Source of the DNA: Paenibacillus planticolens
Lineage (GTDB): Bacteria; Bacillota; Bacilli; Paenibacillales; NBRC-103111
DNA length: 64,000 bases
Reading direction: 5' to 3'
NCBI RefSeq assembly: GCF_013141725.1
Contig: NZ_WHNZ01000022.1
Coordinates: 310,001 to 374,000, forward strand
The position numbers and the translations under genes were made by a program. The notes under the pieces were generated by a model, which had not been told where the DNA came from, ran no database searches, and was given only the letters and a program-made list of their open reading frames with translations. Shown piece by piece: positions 52,088-60,483 of this stretch. The first letter of the stretch is position 1; the number at the start of each line of letters is the position of its first letter.

Positions 52088-53141
52088 AGCGTTCTCCATA
52101 TTGTGCGATCATGCCGCTGATGAATCTTGCATCCCGATGTACCCATCCGATTAAAGCCGATCCCCGGGAAGACTGCCAAGGCAGACCTACAAAATACAAA
52201 CCCGGAATCCATGTAACTCCCCGCTCATGAATGACTGTTTGATTGTGATCGAAAACTTCGGGAATACATATCCATGGATAGTCGGCACGAAAGCCGGTGG
52301 CCCATATGATCGTACTCGGTTTTTGAAAAGACCCGTCTGCAAATGAAACCAGTCTTCCACTCGCGCTTGTCGCTCTGTTTAATAGTTTGACCGTTCCGCT
52401 GGCGATTGCCATTCTCAGATCAAAACCATAAAGCGGATCTTTCTTTTTAATGAACCGCCGCCCAATCCATGATTTCGGACTCTTGCGCAACAGCCCAATC
52501 CTTTCATACCACCAAAAAAGGCTCCTGCCAAGCAAACGGTAAGGCAGATATTGAATGTGATGACCAACTGACAAATAAACTTGCTTCTTCTGAGAAATCT
52601 CAAGTGCAATCTGCGCGCCGGAATTACCCCCGCCGATCACGAGTACTTCCCCCTGTTCAGGAAGCATTTCAACATTACGATAATCTGCTGTATGTATATG
52701 AAACACTTCCGGGCTTAGAGACTGTGCAAACGGAGGAATGAAAGGGGTTTGAAAAGGCCCCGTGGCCACAACGACTTGTTGAGCCAACCATGTCCCCTTG
52801 TTCGTCGTGATTAAGAATCGACCCATAGCATAAGAGAGACGCCTTACTTCTGTTTCTAACTGGACGGGGATGGCAAAATGTTCTTGATATAGCTTTAAAT
52901 ACGCCGCCATCTCATCCTTTGTCGGATAGCCCCAAGGATCTCCCTCTAGGGGCAGCCCAGGCAAACTGCTGTACTTACGAGGCGTAAAAAGGGTTAACGA
53001 GTCATATCTGTCCTTCCACGAATGCCCTATTTCTTGGCTGTGATCCAAAATAATAAACTTCCGCGACTCCGATCGTAAATAATACCCTGTCGATAGACCT
53101 GCTTGCCCTCCGCCAATGACGACGACATCTATACTTTCCAA
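52038..53141 (-). CDS. Flavin-dependent monooxygenase (CzcO/FMO-like)
   Basis: 367-residue FAD/NADPH oxidoreductase. The FAD Rossmann motif is VVVIGGGQAGLSTGYYL near residue 6, the NADPH motif VLVIGGGNSGAQIALE near 165, and the linking ATG motifs VVVATGP and IIWATGF near 280. Family members hydroxylate small molecules or act on N, S or C=O centres. I start at TTG 53141, six nt after gggggag; TTG 53156 is also in frame. Embedded in the lipid-polyketide operon 15 bp after the polyketide synthase gene, so it likely tailors the product. Confidence 0.87.
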   Translation of the reverse strand: MESIDVVVIGGGQAGLSTGYYLRSESRKFIILDHSQEIGHSWKDRYDSLTLFTPRKYSSLPGLPLEGDPWGYPTKDEMAAYLKLYQEHFAIPVQLETEVRRLSYAMGRFLITTNKGTWLAQQVVVATGPFQTPFIPPFAQSLSPEVFHIHTADYRNVEMLPEQGEVLVIGGGNSGAQIALEISQKKQVYLSVGHHIQYLPYRLLGRSLFWWYERIGLLRKSPKSWIGRRFIKKKDPLYGFDLRMAIASGTVKLLNRATSASGRLVSFADGSFQKPSTIIWATGFRADYPWICIPEVFDHNQTVIHERGVTWIPGLYFVGLPWQSSRGSALIGWVHRDARFISGMIAQYGERYANEDNSYEDLSSHGS

Positions 53142-53156
53142 AAGCAACTCCCCCAA

Positions 53157-55607
53157 TTAACAAAAACAGGTTATGCCATTCGACTCCCCCGAATGATTGC
53201 CCGCCGTCTTCCAACACGATTGATGATTCCACGGGTAGCCCGGAAGCATATGAGAAACTTTCCTACGTTCGGAGCTTTCAGGCACATAGAGACCTTTAAC
53301 AAACAATTGACACTGCAGCTGCAGTTTGCCAATCATGCTGCTGCCGTTGCAGACGATTATTGAGTCTTCCTTCTGCGACATCCAGACAGGAGCTGACGAG
53401 ATGCACACAACAACTTTCCCTCGAGTCTTTTCCGCCTCTGGTTTAACTGACGCATCATAGTCCTGGCGGACAAGCCGTTCGATGGCTTGCGGAAGTGACA
53501 ATTGGCCTTCCACGACCAACGCTGTAATACTGCCAACGCCTTCGCCCATGCAGCTTACTGGCTGTATCCCCCAATGCCGGAGCATCTCCGCATGTGCATA
53601 TTGTTTCGCAAAAGTTTGCCAATCGCCATGACTCTGCGCGAAGGATTCCGGCACCAGTTGACGGTACAATTGGCTCACAACAAAATAAGCTTGTTGAAAC
53701 AGAGCATCACCAGTTATCTCTTCTAACCCTGCATCGGCATCGCTCATATCATGAGCCGGGAAATAATACACCATCTGAGGCGGATTAGAAAGCACATGGC
53801 CATAGCTTTTCCACGGCAGGCTGATGTCAGGTGCGCTCACCTCATCCTGCAATGCTTTCATCAATGACTCCTTAGATGACGCTGCAATAGCCAGTCTATG
53901 TTCATGATGCTTTCTACCCTGCAGCAGCGTGGAACAAATAGATGGAAGATCAGGCTGACTAACATGCTTCAACCAGTCCGCATACGTTTGAGCCAAAGCC
54001 GATAAACCCTCTTTTCTCGCTGCAGACAGCGTAAATAGAAAGGGAGCACTTTCCGATTGCTCCGGCAATCTGTGAGGCGGCCTGCCAAGAACAATATGCG
54101 CATTGGTTCCGCCAAAACCGAATGAACTGACGCCAGCATAGACCTCTTTCCCAGATCGGAGGTCCGCACATTGTGTGGGGACTACAAACGGGAAACTCTC
54201 ATGCGGAATTTCGGGATTCCACTTCTGAAAATGCAAACTCGACGGAATGATTCCATGTTTCATAATGAGGGCCGTCTTGATGAGTCCAGCTATTCCAGCT
54301 GCAGACTCCAGATGTCCTATGTTGCTTTTCACCGAACCGAGAAAGACGGTATCGGTCCTGCCGCATTCTTGGGCAAGCACTTGTCCCAATGCTTTCACTT
54401 CAATGGGATCGCCCAAATAGGTCCCTGTCCCATGAGCTTCAATATAGCCAAGTTGGCAAGGCTGAATTCCCGCATTCGCATACGCCGATCTAAGCAGTTT
54501 CTCTTGCGCGGATTGATTCGGCGCAGTGATTCCATTGCTGCGCCCGTCCTGGTTGACCGCACTCCCGGGAATGACGGCATACACTTCATCGCCATCCGCT
54601 AACGCTCTGGTTAACGGTTTAAGTATGACGATCCCACAGCCCTCGCCCCGAACATAACCGTCAGCCCGGATATCGAAAGTTTTACAGCGATCATCCGCTG
54701 CAAGCATCCCCGCTTTACTCAAACTTGAAGTAACGGCATTAGAAAGAATAACATTCACGCCACCGGCAATAGCCTGTTGACTTTCCCCCGACCATATACT
54801 GCAGCAAGCTTGATGTACCGCAACAAGCGAAGAGGAACAAGCCGTATCAATCGCCATGCTGGGTCCTTGAAGCCCCAGAAAATAAGATAAGCGATTTGCC
54901 GCAATGCAGAGCGCACTGCCTACGACCGAGTGAATATGCAGCTCATCCGCAGCTTCGAGCTCTCTCCTTCCATAATCACTGTTGGAAATGCCAATAAATA
55001 CGCCGCTTCTGGTATTAGCCAACGACTCCGGCGATATACCTGCATCCATCAAAGCTTCCCAGGCAACCTCAAGCAGCAATCGTTGTTGCGGGTCCATTCG
55101 GATTGCTTCCCGATAGGATAGGCTAAAGAAAGGATAATCGAAGCCATCGATCTGATTCAGATAGCCGCCTTGGCGATCTACTTTCCCTTCACCCAGCTTC
55201 TCTCGCTCTGCAGGGTAATCGCTGACAGCATCCAAGCCTTGAAGCAGAAGCTCCCAGAATTCCCCGCTGCCTGAAACATTAGGGAACCGGCATCCTATGC
55301 CAATAATGGCAATAGGATCACGTTGGTTTGGCACTTCGCGTGATGAGGCAGTCTCCTGCTTCCATTTATGCGCTTCGTCCCTCCTCAAATAACCACACAG
55401 TTCATAAATACTGGGGTAATCCCAAAATAACGTCGGGGAAACAGGCATGTTCAGCACTGCTCCCAATTCACCCGACAACAGCATCGTTTTCGCTGAATCT
55501 AGCCCATAGGAGCTGAATGGTTCATGAATGTCAATCTCCTCTTCCTTCCGGTCTACGAGGAGCGCAATTTCAATTCTTAACCACTGCAACACTTCATTCG
55601 AGTTCAT
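53157..55607 (-). CDS. Polyketide synthase: ACP - ketosynthase - degenerate acyltransferase
   Basis: 816 residues. ACP domain (about 1-85) with SSYGLDSAKTML, where the Ser carries phosphopantetheine. Ketosynthase (about 95-520) with all catalytic residues: DTACSSSLVA (Cys), EAHGTGT (His) and KSNIGHLESAAG (His). From about 590 there is a shortened acyltransferase-like tail ending in the usual linker MLPGYPWNHQSCW, but the nucleophile motif GHSxG reads GEGVG, so it should be inactive. No KR, DH or TE domain. ATG 55607 has ggagg eight nt upstream. Loading would need an acyltransferase in trans. Confidence 0.9.
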   Translation of the reverse strand: MNSNEVLQWLRIEIALLVDRKEEEIDIHEPFSSYGLDSAKTMLLSGELGAVLNMPVSPTLFWDYPSIYELCGYLRRDEAHKWKQETASSREVPNQRDPIAIIGIGCRFPNVSGSGEFWELLLQGLDAVSDYPAEREKLGEGKVDRQGGYLNQIDGFDYPFFSLSYREAIRMDPQQRLLLEVAWEALMDAGISPESLANTRSGVFIGISNSDYGRRELEAADELHIHSVVGSALCIAANRLSYFLGLQGPSMAIDTACSSSLVAVHQACCSIWSGESQQAIAGGVNVILSNAVTSSLSKAGMLAADDRCKTFDIRADGYVRGEGCGIVILKPLTRALADGDEVYAVIPGSAVNQDGRSNGITAPNQSAQEKLLRSAYANAGIQPCQLGYIEAHGTGTYLGDPIEVKALGQVLAQECGRTDTVFLGSVKSNIGHLESAAGIAGLIKTALIMKHGIIPSSLHFQKWNPEIPHESFPFVVPTQCADLRSGKEVYAGVSSFGFGGTNAHIVLGRPPHRLPEQSESAPFLFTLSAARKEGLSALAQTYADWLKHVSQPDLPSICSTLLQGRKHHEHRLAIAASSKESLMKALQDEVSAPDISLPWKSYGHVLSNPPQMVYYFPAHDMSDADAGLEEITGDALFQQAYFVVSQLYRQLVPESFAQSHGDWQTFAKQYAHAEMLRHWGIQPVSCMGEGVGSITALVVEGQLSLPQAIERLVRQDYDASVKPEAEKTRGKVVVCISSAPVWMSQKEDSIIVCNGSSMIGKLQLQCQLFVKGLYVPESSERRKVSHMLPGYPWNHQSCWKTAGNHSGESNGITCFC

Positions 55608-55633
55608 CAATGTTTCCTCCGAGTAGGATGCGC

Positions 55634-57394
55634 TCAACCTTGCCCAAGCTCACCTGTTTCATACCTTTTTTTCGTTAAACTGCGTTGAATTTTACCGCTA
55701 GACGTTTTCGGAATCGTCCCTGTTCGAACCAACAAGAGATCGTTCAGGTGAATATCAAACTGTTCCCATAAGGCTCTGCGTGCCGCAACCAACACTTCAT
55801 TCTGAAGCTGAATGCTTCTTTCGTCGGCTTGCTCTTCTCCCTTGCAGCGACTCCTGAATTCCCGATTGAGTTCAGCTACGACGACAATTTCTTCCGTACC
55901 GTCTGCACATTGCCGCTGAAATGCTGCAATATATTCCTTGCGCACAACCGGATGGCAATTCTGAACGGAGAACTCAATATCTTGCGGGTATAAATTGCGT
56001 CCGTTGACAATGATGATATCTTTGATTCTGCCTGTGATGAATAGTTCGTTGTCTTTAATAAAACCCAAATCGCCTGTGCGCAGAAATCGTTCGCCGGGGA
56101 AATTAGCCAACTCACCATGAAAGGAGAGCTGCGAAGCCTCTTCATTCGCCCAATAACCTTGCGCTACGCTAGGCCCGCTCACCCAAATTTCTCCCACCAT
56201 TCCATCGCTGCCCAGGATACCGTACTTATGACTCATGATAATTATTCGCTGCTCGGGAACTACAATGCCGCATGCAACAATGGCTCGGGCATTCGCCGAA
56301 TTCTCAGCAACAACTACGGCAAGATCCAGTTCCAGACTTTCAGCATCAAGCCATAATGTCGTGTACGTTTGTTCCCGTTTATATCCAGAAACGTACAAAG
56401 TGCCCTCGGCTAACCCATATGAGGGCGCGAAGCTGTTAGCCTGAAACCCGTAAGGCGCAAATGTGCGAATGAATTTCTTTAAGGTGTCTTCCCTTACCGG
56501 CTCCGCACCGTTGAAAGCCAATGCCCAACTGCTAAGATCGATATCTCCGTCTATTTCCGGATTGAATTTCTCTGCACACAGCTCGTATGCAAAATTTGGT
56601 GCACCGCTATACGTTGCTTGATATTGCGTAATGGCTCGCAGCCAGCGGACAGGCTTCTGCATGAAACTTACCGGCGACATATACACAAGCTCGCACCCTA
56701 AATATAAGGACATCAGCAATTGTCCGATCAATCCCATGTCATGATAAGCAGGAAGCCAATTCATAATCCGAGTAGCTTCAGAGAGCTGAAAGTACTTGGC
56801 AATCAATGACATGTTATGAATTAAATTGCCATGGTTGACCATGACGCCCTTGGGATTTGCCGTGGAGCCTGAAGTATACTGCAAGAACGCAATATCATCA
56901 GTGGTGCATGGCATACAGAAAAATCCGCCGTTCGGGCTTATATGATCCGTAGCCATAAGTTCCAAACGAGAAAGCAGTGAATCTTGGCTAGCACCTGATA
57001 CCATGTCTAAAATCAGCTTGTTTGTGGAAAGAGCGATCTCCGTTCGCGCACTTTGGATAATCGCATCGAGTCTCGGTGTAGGACGTCTCATATGCGGAGG
57101 GTACGCAGGGATTGGAATCATCCCGGCGTACAGACATCCCATGAATCCAGCAATGAACTCCAGCCCGGGCGGATAAATCAGCAGTGCCGTCTTATGTTTT
57201 CTGCCTTGCATGCGAAGAGACGAAGCAATCATCATGGCTCGTTTGTTCAACTCAGCTGCCGTCCAACTCACTTCTTGATTTTCCCCGTCAACCAAATAGG
57301 TGTACATCTTAAGGTCAGGATTGACTAATGCCCGATACTGCAACAAGTCCACAAGATTCGTATGAATGATCGCTTTCAATAAGCCGCTACCCAT
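55634..57394 (-). CDS. Fatty acyl-AMP ligase (FAAL)
   Basis: 586-residue adenylate-forming enzyme that activates a fatty acid as acyl-AMP and passes it to a carrier protein. FLQYTSGSTANPKGVMVNHG near residue 178 is the ATP motif; MNWLPAYHDMGLIGQL, APSYGLAEGTLYVSGYK and FLRTGDLGF are FAAL-type. The insertion and the ELFITGRIKDIIIVNGRNLYP C-terminal core are as in polyketide-loading FAALs. It lies between the carrier protein gene (17 bp) and the polyketide synthase gene (26 bp), so the likely acceptor is one of those ACPs. ggggagg precedes ATG. Confidence 0.92.
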   Translation of the reverse strand: MGSGLLKAIIHTNLVDLLQYRALVNPDLKMYTYLVDGENQEVSWTAAELNKRAMMIASSLRMQGRKHKTALLIYPPGLEFIAGFMGCLYAGMIPIPAYPPHMRRPTPRLDAIIQSARTEIALSTNKLILDMVSGASQDSLLSRLELMATDHISPNGGFFCMPCTTDDIAFLQYTSGSTANPKGVMVNHGNLIHNMSLIAKYFQLSEATRIMNWLPAYHDMGLIGQLLMSLYLGCELVYMSPVSFMQKPVRWLRAITQYQATYSGAPNFAYELCAEKFNPEIDGDIDLSSWALAFNGAEPVREDTLKKFIRTFAPYGFQANSFAPSYGLAEGTLYVSGYKREQTYTTLWLDAESLELDLAVVVAENSANARAIVACGIVVPEQRIIIMSHKYGILGSDGMVGEIWVSGPSVAQGYWANEEASQLSFHGELANFPGERFLRTGDLGFIKDNELFITGRIKDIIIVNGRNLYPQDIEFSVQNCHPVVRKEYIAAFQRQCADGTEEIVVVAELNREFRSRCKGEEQADERSIQLQNEVLVAARRALWEQFDIHLNDLLLVRTGTIPKTSSGKIQRSLTKKRYETGELGQG

Positions 57395-57411
57395 AAGCTC
57401 CCTCCCCCCAC

Positions 57412-57714
57412 CTATGAAATGGATGACGCGATACGATCGTATACATAAGCAGTTAGTGTATCAACAGATTGAAAATGGTGGCGCAGTTGATGGAGCTTCG
57501 TTCGGTCAATGTGAAATCCGAATTGCTCTTCAATCCCCCCGGCAATATAAAAAGCCTCTACCGATTCCAAACACAGGCCCTCGCCGAATAATGGCGCATC
57601 ATCTATAATGTCTTCAGGAGCGATCCCTTTTAACTCCAAGTTTTCAATAATAATTTTTTGTTTAATCACCTTGGCAATTGCCGCCTTATCATAAAGCCGT
57701 GATTCATTATTCAT
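57412..57714 (-). CDS. Acyl carrier protein
   Basis: 100-residue stand-alone carrier. The phosphopantetheine site is in FGEGLCLESVEAFYI near residue 56; the usual Asp-Ser-Leu is Glu-Ser-Val here but the Ser is kept. Flanking helices match the ACP fold. The ATG at 57714 is chosen for its ribosome site aaggag nine nt upstream. Sits between the cysteine desulfurase (23 bp) and FAAL genes. Likely shuttles the activated fatty acyl chain, or a sulfur-modified form of it. Confidence 0.87.
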   Translation of the reverse strand: MNNESRLYDKAAIAKVIKQKIIIENLELKGIAPEDIIDDAPLFGEGLCLESVEAFYIAGGIEEQFGFHIDRTKLHQLRHHFQSVDTLTAYVYDRIASSIS

Positions 57715-57737
57715 AGGAACCATCTCCTTATCGTCAA

Positions 57738-58901
57738 CTAGCTTGGCATACAATGATAGAAATGGACGAGTGAATGCTCCATGCACTGTAGAAAATACCC
57801 AACATCCGACTCATTCGTAAATGCGCCCATACTTATGCGTACTGACGAGCGAATCTCGTCCTCATCCAACCCCATTTCTTGCAGAACGTAGGAGAGCTTT
57901 TTCTCTTGATTTGAACTGCAAGCTGAGCCAACAGAAACAGCAATGCCGAAGCGTTGGTCCAAATAAGCGGCTAAAGCCTCTCCGCGAATGCCGGGAATTC
58001 CGATATTTATGGTGTTGGCTAACGTACAGCCCGAGCCCATAGGCCCGTTGACCTTTAGATTTGGAACAAGCAAACGCAGCTGATCAATAATTCGATGTTT
58101 GTACGCAAACAGTTTGGCCTGCACGAACGCCATATCCATCTGGGCCACGCGGCATGCTTCCGCCGCACCAATTAAAGAGACAACATTTTCGGTTCCGCTT
58201 CTCAAGCCCATCTCTTGTCCGCCTCCGTGAATGAGCGGTTCCAACGCATACGCTTTATTTACGTACAGTCCCCCAACTCCTTTGGGACCACACAATTTAT
58301 GAATGGAAAAAGATAACGCGTCGACCCCCAACTCTTGCAAACGGATTGGCATTTTCCCGACAGCCTGGACGGCATCCGTGTGGAAGAAGATGCCTCTAGA
58401 TTTGGCGGCTGCGGCTATCTCTTGAATCGGTTGTATCACGCCTGTTTCATTATTGGCCAGCATGATCGTTATCAATTTGGTGTCCGGCCGGATTGCATCA
58501 ATCACTTTTTGCGCGGAAATACAACCAATTTCATCAACAGGAACAAATGTCACTTCGCCTCCTGCTGATTGACACCAATAACGAAGTGTATCCCTTACGG
58601 ATGGATGCTCGATGACAGAAGAAACGGCATGAAATGGCGACCCTGACCACCGGTTTAAATAACCTTTAATAACCCAGTTGTTGCTTTCGCTTCCACCCGA
58701 AGTAAAATAAAGTTCATCCGGCTCACACTGCAAGAATGCCGCAATTTGCTGTCGTGCCGAAACCACCGCATCTTTGGCGCTCATGCCAACATTGTGAACA
58801 CTTGACGGATTGCCGTAGGTGTCTAAAGCTTGTGTCATAACTTCGCTTACAAGAGGATGGAGCGGCGTTGTTGCATTATAATCAAAATAACGTCCAATCA
58901 C
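57738..58901 (-). CDS. NifS/IscS-like cysteine desulfurase
   Basis: 387-residue pyridoxal-phosphate enzyme taking sulfur from cysteine as a protein persulfide. YFDYNATTPLHP starts the fold, FHTDAVQAVGKMPI lies near 180, the PLP Lys is in SIHKLCGPKGVGGLYV near 205, and the sulfur-accepting Cys is in GSACSSNQEKKL near 325. It starts at GTG 58901, overlapping the scaffold gene stop (GTGA). Position among FAAL, ACP and KS genes is unusual for a housekeeping desulfurase and suggests a pathway-dedicated sulfur supply or private Fe-S assembly. Confidence 0.92.
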   Translation of the reverse strand: MIGRYFDYNATTPLHPLVSEVMTQALDTYGNPSSVHNVGMSAKDAVVSARQQIAAFLQCEPDELYFTSGGSESNNWVIKGYLNRWSGSPFHAVSSVIEHPSVRDTLRYWCQSAGGEVTFVPVDEIGCISAQKVIDAIRPDTKLITIMLANNETGVIQPIQEIAAAAKSRGIFFHTDAVQAVGKMPIRLQELGVDALSFSIHKLCGPKGVGGLYVNKAYALEPLIHGGGQEMGLRSGTENVVSLIGAAEACRVAQMDMAFVQAKLFAYKHRIIDQLRLLVPNLKVNGPMGSGCTLANTINIGIPGIRGEALAAYLDQRFGIAVSVGSACSSNQEKKLSYVLQEMGLDEDEIRSSVRISMGAFTNESDVGYFLQCMEHSLVHFYHCMPS

Positions 58902-59263
58902 GGCTTACACCCATCAGGAGCATGGAAGGAGTCAAACAGTTTATTCAATATATCCAAACAATGCTTTTGGTTAGGCTCCAGCTCGCCAAGCAGCTCCGCC
59001 CTACTTGAAGGCGTCATGCCGCATAATTCATCGATCGCTTTTCCTTGGACATTTTCGCTAAAAATGCTTGCTGTCGCGATAGACGTTGCACAGCCATACG
59101 CCTTATACTTAATTTCCTTTATTTTGCTTTCATGAAAATTCACACAAACATGTATCGTATCGCCGCAAACCGGATTGCCAATTCGAAACGCCAAGTCAGG
59201 ATCGATAATTTCGCCGATATTTCTTGGGTTCATAAAATGATCAGAAATGATTGCATTGTACAT
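58898..59263 (-). CDS. IscU/NifU-like Fe-S or sulfur scaffold protein
   Basis: 121-residue scaffold. Three conserved Cys are visible: NPVCGDTIHV (near 33, with the adjacent Asp), YGCATSIATASI (near 59) and KHCLDIL (near 105), the set that holds a nascent cluster or persulfide. NIGEI and SENVQGKAIDEL fit the IscU N- and mid-regions. Its stop overlaps the desulfurase start by four nt, as expected of a working pair. It is shorter than NifU and lacks the NifU C-terminal domain. Confidence 0.9.
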   Translation of the reverse strand: MYNAIISDHFMNPRNIGEIIDPDLAFRIGNPVCGDTIHVCVNFHESKIKEIKYKAYGCATSIATASIFSENVQGKAIDELCGMTPSSRAELLGELEPNQKHCLDILNKLFDSFHAPDGCKP

Positions 59264-59301
59264 GTTTCAATTACTCTCCTTTTGTTAGGTTGAGTATCTC
59301 G

Positions 59302-60483
59302 CTATCCAATAGGGCATTGCGTAATTCTTGCTTCCTTATCCGACATGAATTTCTCCAAATTAATTGCGCAGCAGCCTATCTCGGCCCCTTTGATGCGGTA
59401 CATATAGTTCACGACCTGTCCATTCCTGCCGCAGGGACAAGGATTTTTATCCATATACACAAGATCGTCTGTCAGAATGAAACCCGGATACGATAACGAA
59501 GTAGGGTCATAAACAACTAAGCGTCCCGGCTCGCCCTGCGCCACCTCTTGATCTGCTTTATCCAGACCGCGTATGGAGAAATGAACCCATGGGGGAACAT
59601 GCTTGGCATGATGCTCACATTCGATGGCCATGAAATTCGTTTCGACCAATCCGAACATATCACGAACTTGCCCTTGTTGAATGCCAAATGTTTGTGCTGT
59701 TTGCTCATAAAATTCAAGGCGGTTAATCTCCCTGCCTGTATAACTCTTCCAGCCGCCAAGTGTAATGATTTGTGATTGTCTGTCGAGTTGAATATGGCGC
59801 TGATGTTCATTGATATAGCGAGATAGCCTTTCGACCAAGAAGGGCGGACCGATAATATGACGAGTATGCACATGCTGCCAATCATTCAATTGCTGGAGGA
59901 CAGCCTCTGGATCAAAAGCATGACCGCTTATAAAAAATCGGCTGGAATCCAGCAATCCGGAGAACATGTTAATTAGCTTCACTAATCCCATCTCAGGCAT
60001 TTCCTCGGCAGATGGCGCCAAATAGATGGCCGCTCCGCCAAAAAATCGAAACATCTCGCGAAACATTGAGAACATACTGAGCACGCTTCGCGTTAGGGTT
60101 TGTTCGTCTCTGCGCGAGATGCTCGGTATTCCGCTTGTCCCTGTGCTTCTCAACTCATGCTCCACATCATGAATCGGCTTCGTTAAAAGCAGTTGAGCAT
60201 TGACGTCCTTGAATTTCCCGATTCCAATGGCCGGGATCTGAGCGACATCTTCAATGCGTTGAATATCCGACAATGTCATTCCTTTCTCTTCGCAAATTTT
60301 CCGGTAAAGCGCATTATGCGTATAGTGATACTGAAAATTATGTTTAATTAGCTCTAGTTTCATCTCGTTATGCGACTCAATCGGCAATTGATAGATAGAC
60401 CGGATAGACGCAATAACACTGCCAACTGGATCTATTCCCATCATTATCGATTTTTCAAATAACTCACGATATGAAGACATCAT
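59302..60483 (-). CDS. LuxE-like acyl-protein synthetase
   Basis: 393-residue adenylate-forming enzyme of the LuxE family, which in luminous bacteria activates fatty acids as acyl-AMP and transfers them to a Cys. The ATP motif LRSTGTSGIPSISRRDE is near residue 115, and ITLGGWKSYTGREINR near 235, MFGLVETNF near 275 and FILTDDLVYMD near 355 match LuxE. A Cys-rich end (NPCPCGRNGQ, GCCAINLEKFM) could hold the acyl-accepting Cys. LuxC and LuxD are not present. Its start overlaps the exporter stop (ATGATG). Acyl acceptor unknown. Confidence 0.85.
   Translation of the reverse strand: MMSSYRELFEKSIMMGIDPVGSVIASIRSIYQLPIESHNEMKLELIKHNFQYHYTHNALYRKICEEKGMTLSDIQRIEDVAQIPAIGIGKFKDVNAQLLLTKPIHDVEHELRSTGTSGIPSISRRDEQTLTRSVLSMFSMFREMFRFFGGAAIYLAPSAEEMPEMGLVKLINMFSGLLDSSRFFISGHAFDPEAVLQQLNDWQHVHTRHIIGPPFLVERLSRYINEHQRHIQLDRQSQIITLGGWKSYTGREINRLEFYEQTAQTFGIQQGQVRDMFGLVETNFMAIECEHHAKHVPPWVHFSIRGLDKADQEVAQGEPGRLVVYDPTSLSYPGFILTDDLVYMDKNPCPCGRNGQVVNYMYRIKGAEIGCCAINLEKFMSDKEARITQCPIG

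Noticed and set aside
59302..60483. Bioluminescence (lux) operon
   Set aside because: LuxE-like ligase only; no luxA, luxB, luxC or luxD homologues in the region.
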